NCBI GenBank assembly: GCA_019055375.1
Contig: JAHQIW010005562.1
Location: forward strand, 124,001-188,000
Direction: 5' to 3'
Origin: Parelaphostrongylus tenuis
Taxonomy: Eukaryota; Nematoda; Chromadorea; Rhabditida; Metastrongylidae
DNA: 64,000 bases
The notes under the pieces were generated by a model that saw nothing but the letters and a program-made list of their open reading frames with translations, was not told the origin of the DNA and did not search any database. Positions 49,601 through 60,699 of this stretch are shown here, in pieces. A program made the position numbers and the translations under genes. Each line of letters opens with the position of its first letter. Position 1 is the first letter of the stretch.

Positions 49601-52600
49601 TGTAATAAAGGAGGATTTCTACCTAAGGCGCTCGGTGAATGATTACGAAAGAATGCTGAGGTGGGGAATCTAAACGATGAGCCTTGTTTCTTAATAGACT
49701 GCGTCACTAACCACGTGTCTAGAGCTCCCTAGAAAATCCAGGTAGTTGCAAGATTCAACTAAGACTCTCATTAAATCATAAATCAAATATTTTCTTTGTA
49801 GGTACAGCATTTTTTTCCTTGTCTTATGGAATGTAATTCGCACCAGTCAGTTAGCTGATATAGCTTGGTGCAAGAGTAGTTGCATTTTGACATTGTTGAA
49901 ATTTGCTGTTTAAAATGTATTCATAGCACATTCGTCACAGTGCGACAGTATCACCCGAGACAAACAATGTGGCCAATATGAGTCACTATGAAATCATTTC
50001 CTTTCCGGTGATTCATTTCACTCATAGGAATCTTTGCTAAATTCTTTATAATGCATTGATTATTTATCTGAAATAGGTGCTTTAACATAGGCAAAGTAAA
50101 TAAGTTAATATTACTATAAAACAATGGATTACATCTATAAGGCCTGGTTTTGTTTAGGCCACGCTTCAAACAACGCTCAATTCTATATCGTTGTGAACGT
50201 GTTTGTTTCCAAGAACAGACGGCAATATTTCAGTATCTAAAAGAAGTAAAGGTCTTCTGCTAACGGAATCGTAGAGGAGATTTTGCTGTAATATTGTTGT
50301 CATAGTATTACATATCACATTGACTGTCAGCTCAATTGGGTTCATAAACTGGTATCGCTTACCCGACCAAACCTGTGGAAGGTTGGTGGCCAATAGCTAT
50401 GATAGAGACATTAAAGAATGAGTGGTGGCGGAATGGTGCCTCGGCGGTGTAGTGGTAGCACGCGACCCTGATATGGGTAAAACACTAGTTCAACTTCCAT
50501 TGAGATCAAGTTTTTGTTCACCACTCAGATATCCAAATTTTGCTGTGTTAGTTCAATGGCACAATTTGAATGAATGCTACTTTTTACTATATGTTCTATG
50601 ATCCAACATACAGTCACATTGCTGTAAGCCTTAGCAGTGTTTAACAACTTCCACTGTCTTCATTTGTTTATTTCGCATACCCGTACATTCCCTACATTAA
50701 CATGATTTATTTGTAAAGCTTAGAATAGAAAAGTCAGTTGTATGCCATAGCGCGCGTAAATGGACTCGTTCGAAGAAGGTTCTTTGTATGTTTATAGATT
50801 CAAAAAAGAGATTTTCTCTGCTGCCGACTACCGAAACATCTGCGCTGGATTAGGTATAGGTTGTCTGCAAGAAGTATAAGAAAAGCATTCAGCGTTATGA
50901 GTCAAAACACTGGAAAAAAATGACTTCTAGAGAGGTCATTTCGGTCAAAATGTTAATTTGTAATATTATGGAGGTCACGCTCAAATGTAAGTAGCTCTGA
51001 GTCCATAGAAAATCCGATTAACAAAGACGTTTCTACACTGTTTTTCTTTGGAAATAATTGTCAACTCTTCCTAAAACCTTCTACTCGTGTTTCAACCTTT
51101 CGTTACGATGTGTCCTATAAATGAGACAGTGATTTCCGCGCCGCGTCTCGGCTAACTGGAAACTACTGTAATGAGCAAGCGCCAAATTCACATCATGCAT
51201 TCAATTGGTCAATTTACTAGATCATTCTGATTCTTGTCCAACTTAATCCCTATTCCTAAGACTCAGTGCCTAATAATATTATGTCATGGTGACTGAAAGT
51301 AAGTCATTATTATAAAATACGTTACTTTTCTTTATCTAAAGTCTGTTTTAGCCCCATGAAAAGACGTGTTTTCGATTTTTTCAAAGAATCGGTGATTATT
51401 CAATAGGTTAAATCGCGAGAATTTTGGTAGTGTGTTTTAATACTTCCCTACTGCACTGCAAGGGTGATAATATAATTTTATTTCACATTTAAGAATTTTT
51501 CGTTGAACAAAGATTTCTCTTTGAGCTTTTGTTAACTATTTGATTGCAAAAATCTCGGCGAGTTCAATGATGCACTTGGTTTTGAAGAAGACTTCCTGGT
51601 GTACTGTGATAGTCAAAAGTAGAATGGTTTCTCAAAGTTGGCATCGGAGACTTGGTGCCAATGCTGCGATATCCTATCCACATACCAGCAAAAACTTTCT
51701 AGCTTAGTACCAAAGTCGCTGTGCGTGAAACTTAAATTTCTTTCGACTAGTACAACGCAGTCCTTCTAAAAAATTGAATATACTATTAGAATTGTCCAGA
51801 TTTGTGCTATTGAATGGTTACCACATATCCATGAGAAAGCTTTGTTCAGCGAAAATGTTAGGGTGTGTAACGTAATTTTATTTTACTGTCGCAGCGCACC
51901 AAAAATGTCATTTCAAAGATGAAGCACACTGTTGAAACTTTCAAGACTCAAACTATCAGATGACTACCGAACTCTTAAAAACCACAAGACGTGTTTATCT
52001 TAAGGAGTCGCAATAGGATGCGGATCCAAAAATGATCCAAATTTGCAAAACCTAGCTTCTTTTGACTACTATAGCGCACTAAGAAATTCTTTTTTTTATA
52101 AATCAAGTATATCATAATATCGTTGATATTTATGCTATCAAATAGTTATTAAAAGCTTGAATGAAGGATTTTGTCCAGCGGGAAATGCTTTAGTATCAAA
52201 CAACATTCTATGCCTACTGTTGTAGCGCAATAAAAAAGCAACCTCAAAAACAAACCAAATCTTTATAATTCTCGTGATTTAAGCTATCAAATGACTTTCA
52301 GAAGTTTCAATAGAGCAAAAAACTCGCTTTTCCGAAGGGGCTGAAGTAGGACGAAGGTAACGGGAAAAAGCCTAAAATACTTATTTCTTAACATTGTAAT
52401 GCAGTTTTTCTCCATTTATTGTGTGGACTACTTAATATGCTGAAATTAGATCTATATTAAAATACCGAGGATCCGATTTTCATGAAAGATGACGCCCATC
52501 CTATTTTTCGTGAAAAGTCTCTGCCTGTTTCCAGAAGAATGGATCGTCGTAGTCCGCGAGAGTGCTCAGCCGTGAATCTTCACTCTATGCTTCGGAGCAA

Positions 52601-52739
52601 ACAACTCTATTCTAATAATGCAGCGACTTTGAACTTTGATGGAGGAATTCGAGATGTTACTCCTTCCAACCTTGAAGTTCATGAAGGAGTCAGCAGATGC
52701 CCTTCCCAGCTGGCTCGAAAAGTCAGCGGAGAATGCTGA
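46675..52739 (+). CDS. KCTD-like BTB/T1-domain protein
   Basis: Probably a cytoplasmic BTB (Kv T1-type) protein; KCTD proteins commonly act as oligomeric cullin-3 adaptors or channel-associated subunits. Modelled exons: 46675-46737, 47507-47596, 47902-48026, 49115-49274, 50798-50853 and 52535-52739, giving about 232 residues, usual for KCTD proteins. The T1 fold is clear: IINVGGKKYT-type start (DIININVGGKKYT, residues 9-21), DPRSKLAEWFKPG, GGNYYLDRDAKTFRHILAYL, then ECEALNLAELKDLAL. All junction phases agree (0, 0, 2, 0, 2). Exons 5-6 lack family support; they were chosen because phases fit and the last frame is long, ending 18 bp before AATAAA. An alternative ending is a short exon at 49387-49416. 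Introns 3, 4 and 5 each contain a different repeat. Confidence 0.78.
48330..48395. repeat. (TTTA)n-like simple sequence
   Basis: Imperfect TTTA/CTTA tetranucleotide run within intron 3 of the KCTD-like gene, directly left of the SINE. Confidence 0.8.
48396..48665 (+). mobile_element. tRNA-derived SINE, family B copy 2
   Basis: The tRNA-like head (GTGATTAGAGGTGTTCTGCTCCGCACACAAGGTCGATG, then GCGATCTCACGC) is followed by the family tail: GGCACCAGACTTGTCTGAGA, GCACTGACT, ATCGCGAGTCATTGTAAAGGTC and GAAGACGAATGA. It aligns along its length with 54225-54480. It lies in intron 3 of the KCTD-like gene, same strand. Confidence 0.72.
49388..49575. other. Stretch open in several overlapping frames
   Basis: Two plus frames and one minus frame are open across this stretch. 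The minus reading (SKEYANTGDFEQDAYEQTNR...) is hydrophilic and protein-like, and starts after a possible acceptor (CCTTAAGCAG), but it has no good donor. The plus readings are hydrophobic and mirror it; a strong donor-like GAC|GTGAGT sits at 49572-49579. It may be an alternative exon of the KCTD-like gene, an antisense exon, or chance. Confidence 0.3.
50418..50527 (+). repeat. tRNA-like element with inverted ends, copy 2
   Basis: A 110-bp unit starting ATGAGTGGTGGCGG and ending TTCACCACTCAGAT, with interior GGTGTAGTGGTAGCACGCGA and GTTCAACTTCC (B-box-like). It matches the 18601-18711 copy in length, ends and interior. It lies in intron 4 of the KCTD-like gene. Confidence 0.68.
51318..52365. 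repeat. Modular palindromic repeat, copy 9 (module array)
   Basis: The left end ACGTTACTTTTCTTTATC...TTTTAGCCCC is the inverse of the right end GGGGCTGAAGTAGGACGAAGGTAACG. Between them at least four modules run head to tail. Each has a TGCTATTGAATGGTTACC / AACTATCAGATGACTACC / TATGCTATCAAATAGTTATT-type motif, most with TTGTCCAGCG or TTGTTCAGCG and a TGT-AGCGCA block. The array lies in intron 5 of the KCTD-like gene. Confidence 0.68.
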
Positions 52740-52756
52740 TTCGCACGTCGAATTTC

Positions 52757-52762
52757 AATAAA
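52757..52762 (+). terminator. Poly(A) signal of the KCTD-like gene
   Basis: AATAAA lies 18 bases after the modelled TGA stop, a normal distance for short nematode 3' UTRs. It supports 52535-52739 as a terminal exon. Confidence 0.65.
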
Positions 52763-54224
52763 ACTCTACGCTATATACTTTCCTCAAATATTTATTTCTT
52801 CTAACCATTGAATCCATGAAACAAGTCGCAAGAATTTCAACACTGGAAGTTGCCTTCAAAGTGTTCCATAATGTAAATTATCTGAATTACTGAGAACGTC
52901 TTATATATTTTTACTTCGAATTAGGCTAAAATATAAACTCGTCTAATATGATTTGACGAAAATGAGATTGGCTTCACGACACATTAAGGCACGCTAAAAT
53001 CCTTGTATAAAATATTTTAACGAAGAATTCCATAGAACCTAACACAATTTCTGAAGAATGGAGTCATCGCATTACTATTCAGTTTTGGTGCAGTTTTCTA
53101 TTGTTATCGGAATTACGTACTCAAGAAGATCCTTCTACTGCAGTGGAGTAATAGGCAGTTGTGGGCCGTCGCGACCCAAAAATAATCAATACGAAGTGTT
53201 TCGCCTGGAACTCTAACAAAATCTATTTTCATTCATTCGTACGTCTGTGTCTTAATCTGTAATACTTAGAACAAATTAATTAATGCATTACAGAACCAGA
53301 TTGCCTTAAAGAAAAAATCGGCAAATGATGATGAGTATCAACCGAACTCGGCTTATGAAGAATGGGACAACTTGTGAAAACGTGTTGACAACTTTTTGCT
53401 TGATTAATTTTGCACCTGTGGATGTATGCTATTCTGATCATTTGACACTAGATTGATTTAGAAAAACGAAGCCTAGTGAAAGTTAGTGCTTGATAAAAGA
53501 AATGCCAACAAATTATGGTCATTAGTCGAATAGATTGTAGCCTTCAAACTCGTTACATTGCTGTTCTTTATTGTTTTCATAACAGTCTAGCTGAATAGAA
53601 GATTACACGTTAATCGCTTTTTTGATTCATAGTTTCGTTCATAGTTTCTGCTTTTGAACTCTCTCGCTCGTTTGAATGAAAATCAAATGTGACTTGATAA
53701 AGATGTATCTGGGAAAGTGAGCTTAATGAAACCAACACGCTCAATTCGATCATTTGTTCTAAAAAAAAGCTATCACTCTACTTCTCATAGTGTAAATAAA
53801 CTGGTTATAAACTTGTATTAGAATCATAATTATCTATTGATTAGAATTGTTTAATAATTTACACTTTTCCTTGTGAGCCAAAAGCTTTCTTTGTAAGTTC
53901 TTTCTAAGCTATAGGTATATAGAACAGATTCGTTCAGATAGCTGACGTTTCAGAGGTTTCGCCTTCTTCAGAGCCTCCAAAGATCACGTTTCGCGTGAAT
54001 CCAGTCAGCCCAATTATTTCATTGAAACATACCAAACCTAAATTTCAATAGCATTCAGCACAAAGCAGCTTTCAACATACTTCTTTTTATGAGAACTTCA
54101 ATTAGTTGTTTAAGTGGAGACCAACCGTGCGCAGTAGCTTGGACCAGTAATGCACCTTCCACATAAAAATAGCGGTGTTATATACTGTTTCACAATACGT
54201 ATAATTATAAAGCATTCCTTCCTG
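52763..54224. other. Unassigned intergenic DNA
   Basis: No exon or repeat was recognised. A short phrase at about 53944-53975 (GACGTTTCAGAGGTTTCGCC) resembles sequence often found in foldback termini, without a partner here. Confidence 0.3.
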
Positions 54225-54480
54225 TTCCTCATTCCCGTATCGCACACAAGGTCGATGGTTCGATCGCTCACCCAAGGCTCACCAATTCATTCGTCCTTCC
54301 GGGATCGGTGCACTGGTACGAGACTTGTTTAGAATTATAAACAGCACTGACTGGCTACAGTGGTGGTCATCGAGAGTTATTGTAAAGGCCACATATGCAC
54401 TAACGCATCTCAAACGAAAGTGGAAGTTGAAGACGAATGCATGAAATCCCCAAGGGGTTATTTACGACGAGAGCTTTTTT
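54225..54480 (+). mobile_element. tRNA-derived SINE, family B copy 3
   Basis: It has CGCACACAAGGTCGATGGTTCGATCGCTC (B box GGTTCGATCGC), then GGTACGAGACTTGTTTAGAA, GCACTGACTGG, ATTGTAAAGGCCACATATG and GAAGACGAATGCATG. It aligns with 48396-48665. The A-box half at the left edge is degraded. Confidence 0.7.
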
Positions 54481-56334
54481 ATCTTTTATCTACTGCTGCA
54501 TGTCACTTATGATTACAAAGCATTCCTTCCTGTGGTTCATTTGAATTAATGCTCTTTATCCAGAACGCTTTAAAGATCTTACGCACTGATGATTTATATT
54601 AATGTGCCAGGATGGTGATTTCTACTTCAAAATCCTCTCCGTTAGTGTCCTGCATCCCATGCAAACCTAACAAGGTGCTGTCGAGCTCGAACCTTGTCGT
54701 TTATTTATTTTTTTTGTGCGCACACAAAGTGAGCTGCCCGTTTCACCAATATTTTATCGACTCTCGCTTTACAAGAGGTTGGGTAAACTGAACGTTATGC
54801 TCATTCATTCGCCTTCTCTACCGTTAGGACATATCATGCACTCTTGCGTTGGACACAAACGGTCGATCGGTTACTAACTAGTTGGTTTTTCAAAAATATT
54901 TAGTAACATTGAGGTAATCGTTACCGACTCCCATGACTATGCAAATGTAATTTGATTTCAAGGCCTTTACTTCTATGTTTCGGTCTTCTATGTACAACGT
55001 AAAAATGTATTATCTGCTTTAACGAAAGAGCTGGCGAATGGAATGAACATAGTTAGAATCTAAATAATATCTTGTGAAGAGTGAGGGAAAATTGACGACC
55101 TGAGTAGGCCACTTTGTGTCCACATAAAAGAACACCCAAACGGCAAACACATCACTCGACCAAGTACCTCGCTAAGCTAGCATAGAACACAGACATATGT
55201 AACGGAGACGGTTTGAAAGCAGAAGTCATCATCCTCGCACATGAGCATGGAACTTTAGCCCGTAAGGCTTTGTAAACCTTTTGGATAAACACTATTGATC
55301 CAAGCATGAGCTGCAAAGAGGAATGCCTTGTAATGCCTTGATACAGACAGTATGCAAGACTGATATTTCAATGTGGTCTGTGCATTGAGTCAATGTGATC
55401 TCTGCCTTGCTGGCCTCCACTTTGTGAAATCATAAGAGGGCGAAGCTGTGAGTATGTAAAGATTATCTTGTGTTTGAAGTGAAAAATTCTAGGTTGGTGA
55501 TTATTTTCTAGTGAAGTGTTGCAAGTGCTTGGCTGACACGGTTGTGAACAATGTGATCTTTCAGGCTCCGAAGAGGGCAAAATCACCCAATCAACTGTTT
55601 GACTAAACTATATGACGTTGGTGCAAACGCAACTGCGGTTTCGTGTTTAAAACCACAATTGCCTCTGTAATTTGTTTTCTCGCATTCGTCGTAATTAAGG
55701 TCTTCGAACATTTTGCGCGTTGTTTTGGCTGCTGCTTGAGTAATTCTTCTACGTAAATGTTTTAGAGTACTAGTTGAGTCAAGCCTTTTTACAAATTTAA
55801 GGATAGCCAGGCTACGGTGTTCTCAGGTAATTGCAGAAGAGCGTTCGATTGGAGGGCGAACAAACACCTCTCTTCCAGAACTTCTCAGTAGCCTACCACT
55901 CATCACTCGAACCACCGCTTCTTATTGCACATATTTTTGTGAGAAAATATAACAAATTTGATGGAATGAGAGCATACTATATTTGAAAATGAAAAGTTTC
56001 TTGAGAGAAGGGTCAATTGTCGTATTATTTTGTAAAACTGCTAATTGTAGAAGATGTGAGAAAAAATATGTCTAAATAAACACTTCGAGAATTTTAGTCT
56101 CTCTAATGCTGCCGGCGAGGTGTTCAAAGTGACGCAACGCTCAAGTGCAAAGTGTCCGGTTGAGGTCTACGAACTATTCATGACCAATGCTGGAGAGTTG
56201 ATAGTTGAACAATCGAATATTTATTGTAAACAAAGAATATTTAGAGGAAGAAGGGTGCAGTTGAAGAGATGAAAGATTTTGAATTTGTGTAAAAAGTAAA
56301 AAATTTTTTTTCTAAAAAACTCAGATAGCAGTTT
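54481..56334. other. Unassigned intergenic DNA
   Basis: No exon or shared repeat was recognised. Confidence 0.3.
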
Positions 56335-56720
56335 TGAACTATGTTGGAATTTTAGCGGTGATCTTAAGAAAACACTCGCAAATAACGGTTTAATCTATTT
56401 CAAAATACCAGTCAAGAGCAGTCACCTGTACAAAAGCTGTTCTAGTGATTTTCACTTGACAGCAGTGCAGTATGAATCGCTCGTCGTCGCTAACTCCTAG
56501 TGTGGGGACTGGAGCAACCACAGAGGATTGGCTAAAGACGGAGAGTTATGCCCGACTGACGAAACTGTAAGGTCGAATACGTATATCGGGCTGTAAAAGA
56601 GCCTATTTAACACACCACATGACAAGTTGGCTCAGATAGCAATTATGAGACATAAGATACGTTGAAATTTGACCATAGTCTTAAGAAAACACTCGAAAAT
56701 AACGGTAAAAATTTTTCATA
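56335..56720. repeat. Foldback MITE, family 2 copy 4
   Basis: It contains TTCACTTGACAGCAG, GACTGACGAAACTGTAAGGTC, TACGTATATCGGGCTGTAAAA and CCACATGACAAGTTGGCTCA, all shared with the 4.6-, 19.9- and 23.0-kb copies. The phrase TCTTAAGAAAACACTCG occurs at both ends (about 56363 and 56682) as a direct repeat. Confidence 0.68.
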
Positions 56721-58135
56721 CAAAGCGCAATTAGCTGACAGGTGCTGCTTGTATAGAGATCATGTGTTTTCGACCGAGGTTGATAACAGAAGTAGTAAAA
56801 CAGTAATTAAGTATTTCGAGTGAAACGATTACATTACCAACATGATGCAAAATGGGGGCAGCAATATTTCTTCCCTAAGAAATAGTGTTCGCAATAATAA
56901 TTACGCGTTCATTCTGCATCCATTCCAGCTTCGTACTGATAATGCCTGCACGTAGGTTCCTGCTTGATGTCCCACATTGCTTAATATATGCTTTCGAGTT
57001 CATCATCACAAGACAGGAGAACAAAATTGAGCAATGAGAATGATGAACAAGGGTTTTTTTTCCACAAGGACGCAGCTTTCTAGTTGAAAGATGTGAATAT
57101 TTGGACTGGAATGCGTAGTGGGTTCTTGTAATAAAAGCACATTCTGTAGCCTTTGCGGAAATCTATTTGGTGAAATTTTTTGTGGAAATATGACGCTCCT
57201 AATATCTAAACTTTACAGAGAAACCTATTGTGAAGTTCAAGGAATCAACCGTCTACTGTAGAGGCAAAGAGAAGTAATCTTCTCGATGTTACCTGTAATT
57301 GAAACAAGCTTAATATAAAAGTCGTTCGTTTTTGAGCTATCTCATTACCACAAATTTTCCGATGAAAAGCACAGTCGGAAGCAAGAGCCAAGCAATGAGT
57401 GCATAACATATTATGCACGAAATATCTAAAATGTTAACTTCCAAAGCCCATGACTAATGGAAACTCTATTCTAGAAAATGTACTCTAACGTTTGTCTTTT
57501 CTTTTCAAGACTTGTGAGCAGATGATTAGAAATCATGCATATCCTCGGTGTACCATTGATACCAAGAAGTATTTTTTGCCCAACTGCCGTTTCTTCATTG
57601 CTTTTAGTTGCACATAGGAGGTGAGCGCACAAATATTCTTTGCACATTACGCTAAAATCAACTAAAGCTTCTTATCTTCTTGAATAATGCTTCCAGATGG
57701 TAATAGATCTTCTATAGTTTAGCAAAAAAACGCCGGGTTATTTCACAAAAATTGATAATTAACAACTTCAACAGCTGAAAAGATGTGTCCCCACCATCTA
57801 TGAGATCGTGTTGGAATTTGGGGCGATCGGGCAAGATCCCGTCTTGGTACTTAGAGTCCAAAATCTAACTTCGTGTGACTTCCGCTTAAAACGGGCAAAA
57901 AATTTTCGAATAAGTTCTCAATGAAATTATTCAACTACTTAGAGTCGATCTGCTCTTCTATTTTTCTATATATTTTTACAGCAATTTTGGTGCTTCTTTT
58001 GATTTTATGTATCTTCCGAATCTTTTCATGCAAAATCCTATATTCTGTTCACTAGAATATTTCCAGCTGTGAGTGTGTTTCTGTACCTAAGTGTTATCGA
58101 ATCTTCGACTGTGTACATTAGCTAGTCGATTTCAG
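56721..58135. other. Unassigned DNA with a weak exon candidate
   Basis: After an acceptor-like TTTTCTTTTCAAG, an open stretch (57511-57618) reads TCEQMIRNHAYPRCTIDT and further Cys-bearing sequence to a TAG. It cannot be phased onto the exon at 58136, so it is not included in a model. Confidence 0.3.
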
Positions 58136-59432
58136 AACATTTTTGGAATATGTGATGATAATATTTATGTTACCCTAACCCATCAAACAATTATTCGTGA
58201 CAACAAATTACAACAAACCAGCAACCAACAACACTGGTTGAAATTAGTGCTCTATAATCAACACATGAAAGGTGAGCTAGTTTTTGGGTAACATTCAATA
58301 ATCTTTCGATGACTAGAGTGCTTGGGAGGTCAGTAACTTTATAATAAACCTATAAAAAAGCTTCCATATCGGATAGCATGAAAAGCTGTTTGAGCGAGTT
58401 TTTTCTTCCATTTTGAAATCCATCTAGAAGTCAGTAGCCCACAAAATCAGAGAACATTTTTTTTCCTCCATAAAAATTTTTACAGTCTAAAAAGCATGCA
58501 TTAGTAAATATCATTGAAACACCATCATTTTCATTCAACGAAATCCAGCTGGTTTAATTGCTCCGGTCTTCGAAACATGAGCTCCTATTGAGAAATTACA
58601 TTTTATGGGCCCGATGAAATCAGAAGTGACTTGGTAGATCGAGAAAAATTCTACTCAGTTTGCAAAAGCCTGTCGATCCTAGTGAATGCTAATTCAAAAA
58701 ATAAAGATAACTACGAGCTGAAGCATATTTCCTCAAAGTAAGGGGGCTGAATCATTTTCAGACGCGTAGGAACAACGCCATGAACCACGCTACCATATGA
58801 ACTAATGAATCATTGTAGCTATTGCAGAAAAGAGAAGAATCATCAAGTCATCTGATTTTCAGTTAACGTCAACAATTTCTTGTCAGTAAAAACTGCTGTG
58901 GAATTTGATGATCTGCCAGGAACGTTGTATCAATGATTGTTTCATGCTGCTCAGAGCAAGGGACGCATTTTCGCTACACTTTCCTTATGAAAAGCACCAA
59001 TATCGAATCGATGCCTTTCGTTGCATACTCTAGGTAAATACAGGGTACAGGATCGCACTATCTGTCAACAGGGATATAAGTGATAATAGTGAAGTGACTG
59101 AAAGGATAGTAACGAGAATCATGGATAACATGGTGATCCGCTAGACACGCCTGTCTAACTCGATTTCTATACGAATGTCTTTTTGATTGGGGATTTGTTT
59201 TAGATATGCCTACATAAATGTCAAATGTAGGAAGAACAACAGAGAAGTCTTGAAGCAGATCAAATCGACACGACGTGATCAGAAAGCAACTGAAAATCCA
59301 ATAGAATCCGACGAGAGCAACACTATTGGAACTGAAATATTACAAGAATGTTACTGTAAAGATCCGCTAATTAATTTTTCTGTCTGCTCAATTACAGACA
59401 ACTTTACCTTTCTAACAGTTTATAGATTGTAA
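58136..59432 (+). CDS. Candidate gene, unknown product (3' part)
   Basis: Three open segments with matching splice phases were joined: 58136-58271 (acceptor GATTTCAG, donor G|GTGAGC, out phase 1), 58863-58926 (acceptor GATTTTCAG, donor TT|GTATCA, out phase 2) and 59204-59432 (acceptor TTGTTTTAG, stop TAA). The first reads NIFGICDDNIYVTLTHQTII..., the second VNVNNFLSVKTAVEFDD, the third YAYINVKCRKNNREVLKQIK followed by an acidic Ser/Thr-rich tail with several Cys. The composition is hydrophilic and protein-like; no family is recognised. The second donor is weak, and if unused the frame ends at TGA 58934-58936. No 5' exon was found. Confidence 0.42.
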
Positions 59433-60690
59433 TGATTATAGTTTGTGTTTGAAATACCAGTCAATTCGTGAGGTTTCAAGTTACAAAAGTTGTTAATACT
59501 GAATCTAAATGTAACTGCAGATTGCAGGATAAATCTATTTCAGTACTGCGCTTTTGACACCAAAGGAATGTTGTAAGATTGAAAGATGGAAATACGGTAT
59601 GTTATGTTGGACGCATCAATAAGCGCCTCTTGTAGTGAGGGTTTGTGGCAATGAAAATCAGACATTTTTGCGCTAGTCTCGTTTAGAAAAAAAGTATAAC
59701 GTTACTTCATTATTTATTCCTAAGAGTAAGAAAACTGTTTGTAACTATTTACCATAGAGTTTATCATCATCCCTCGTCATCAAATTTAATATACTCACAT
59801 AATCCATATGCAGAAATCTCAGGAAATCCGGCACTGTTCTTTTCTTCATCAGCTTTCGTATATTTGGACCAACTTACCAAAGTTTTCCTGCTACGCAAGC
59901 AAATGTGTCAGAATACGGTGAAAGTTGTTGGTTTCATAATGATTAAAAAGTTTAAGAGGCTGAGAACATTATAGACTGGTTAAAGAACTTCTTATGTTGA
60001 GTTACAGTATATGTATCAACATTTACTGCGTGTTATTAGATTATTCAGAAGTTCATATTTGAGTTACAGCTTTCTTTTTTCTTATAAATCTCTTGGTTAG
60101 AGAATTCTCTCAAATGCTGCACTATTATGGACAAGTGTAAAGCATGAATTATTTCTTCACTTTTTCGAAGCGCTGGCAACAGTGTATTTTTATGCTGCAC
60201 CTTAACAAAAAACAAGCATTACCGATCTTGTCGCGTTTGATTGAACTGTGATATAAATTAATTTTCTAGTAAATCTGAAAGTTTGACACTCCAATAAATC
60301 CCACTTCAACTAATTTGAACTTGGAGGTATCGAAACGTGAGTCATGGGAGTGTAGACCTATTAAAGCACAGTGCAACATCGGCTTGGTAGATTTTGTTGT
60401 GATATTCGTTATGAACACAACCTGAAAGTGAAAAATGTGTCAAGAGTCGTTTTGCTGTTCAAAGTGGTGATTTGAAGAGCATGGATATAAGCAAACTGAC
60501 ACAAAACTCTCGCTAGATTTTGCAAAAAAACTTGGTGTAATCAGGTAGTTTTCGCTGGAGCATTATAAAAAAGTTGGATAGATGAAGAGCCTCATGAATT
60601 TGAATTAGAAAGTTGTAGAACCACATGACTCGAATGGAAAGTAAATGAATAGTTGTTTTGAGAATCATAGGTACATCTTTTGATCAACCA
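59433..60690. other. Unassigned intergenic DNA
   Basis: No feature was recognised. Confidence 0.3.
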
Positions 60691-60699
60691 GAGCATATC

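Noticed and set aside
50761..50853. Plus frame starting ATG at 50760 (MDSFEEGSLYVYRFKKEIFS...)
   Set aside because: An attractive alternative to exon 5 of the KCTD-like gene, but a TAA precedes the ATG in frame, and joining it to the last exon gives an early stop. Kept only as an alternative reading.
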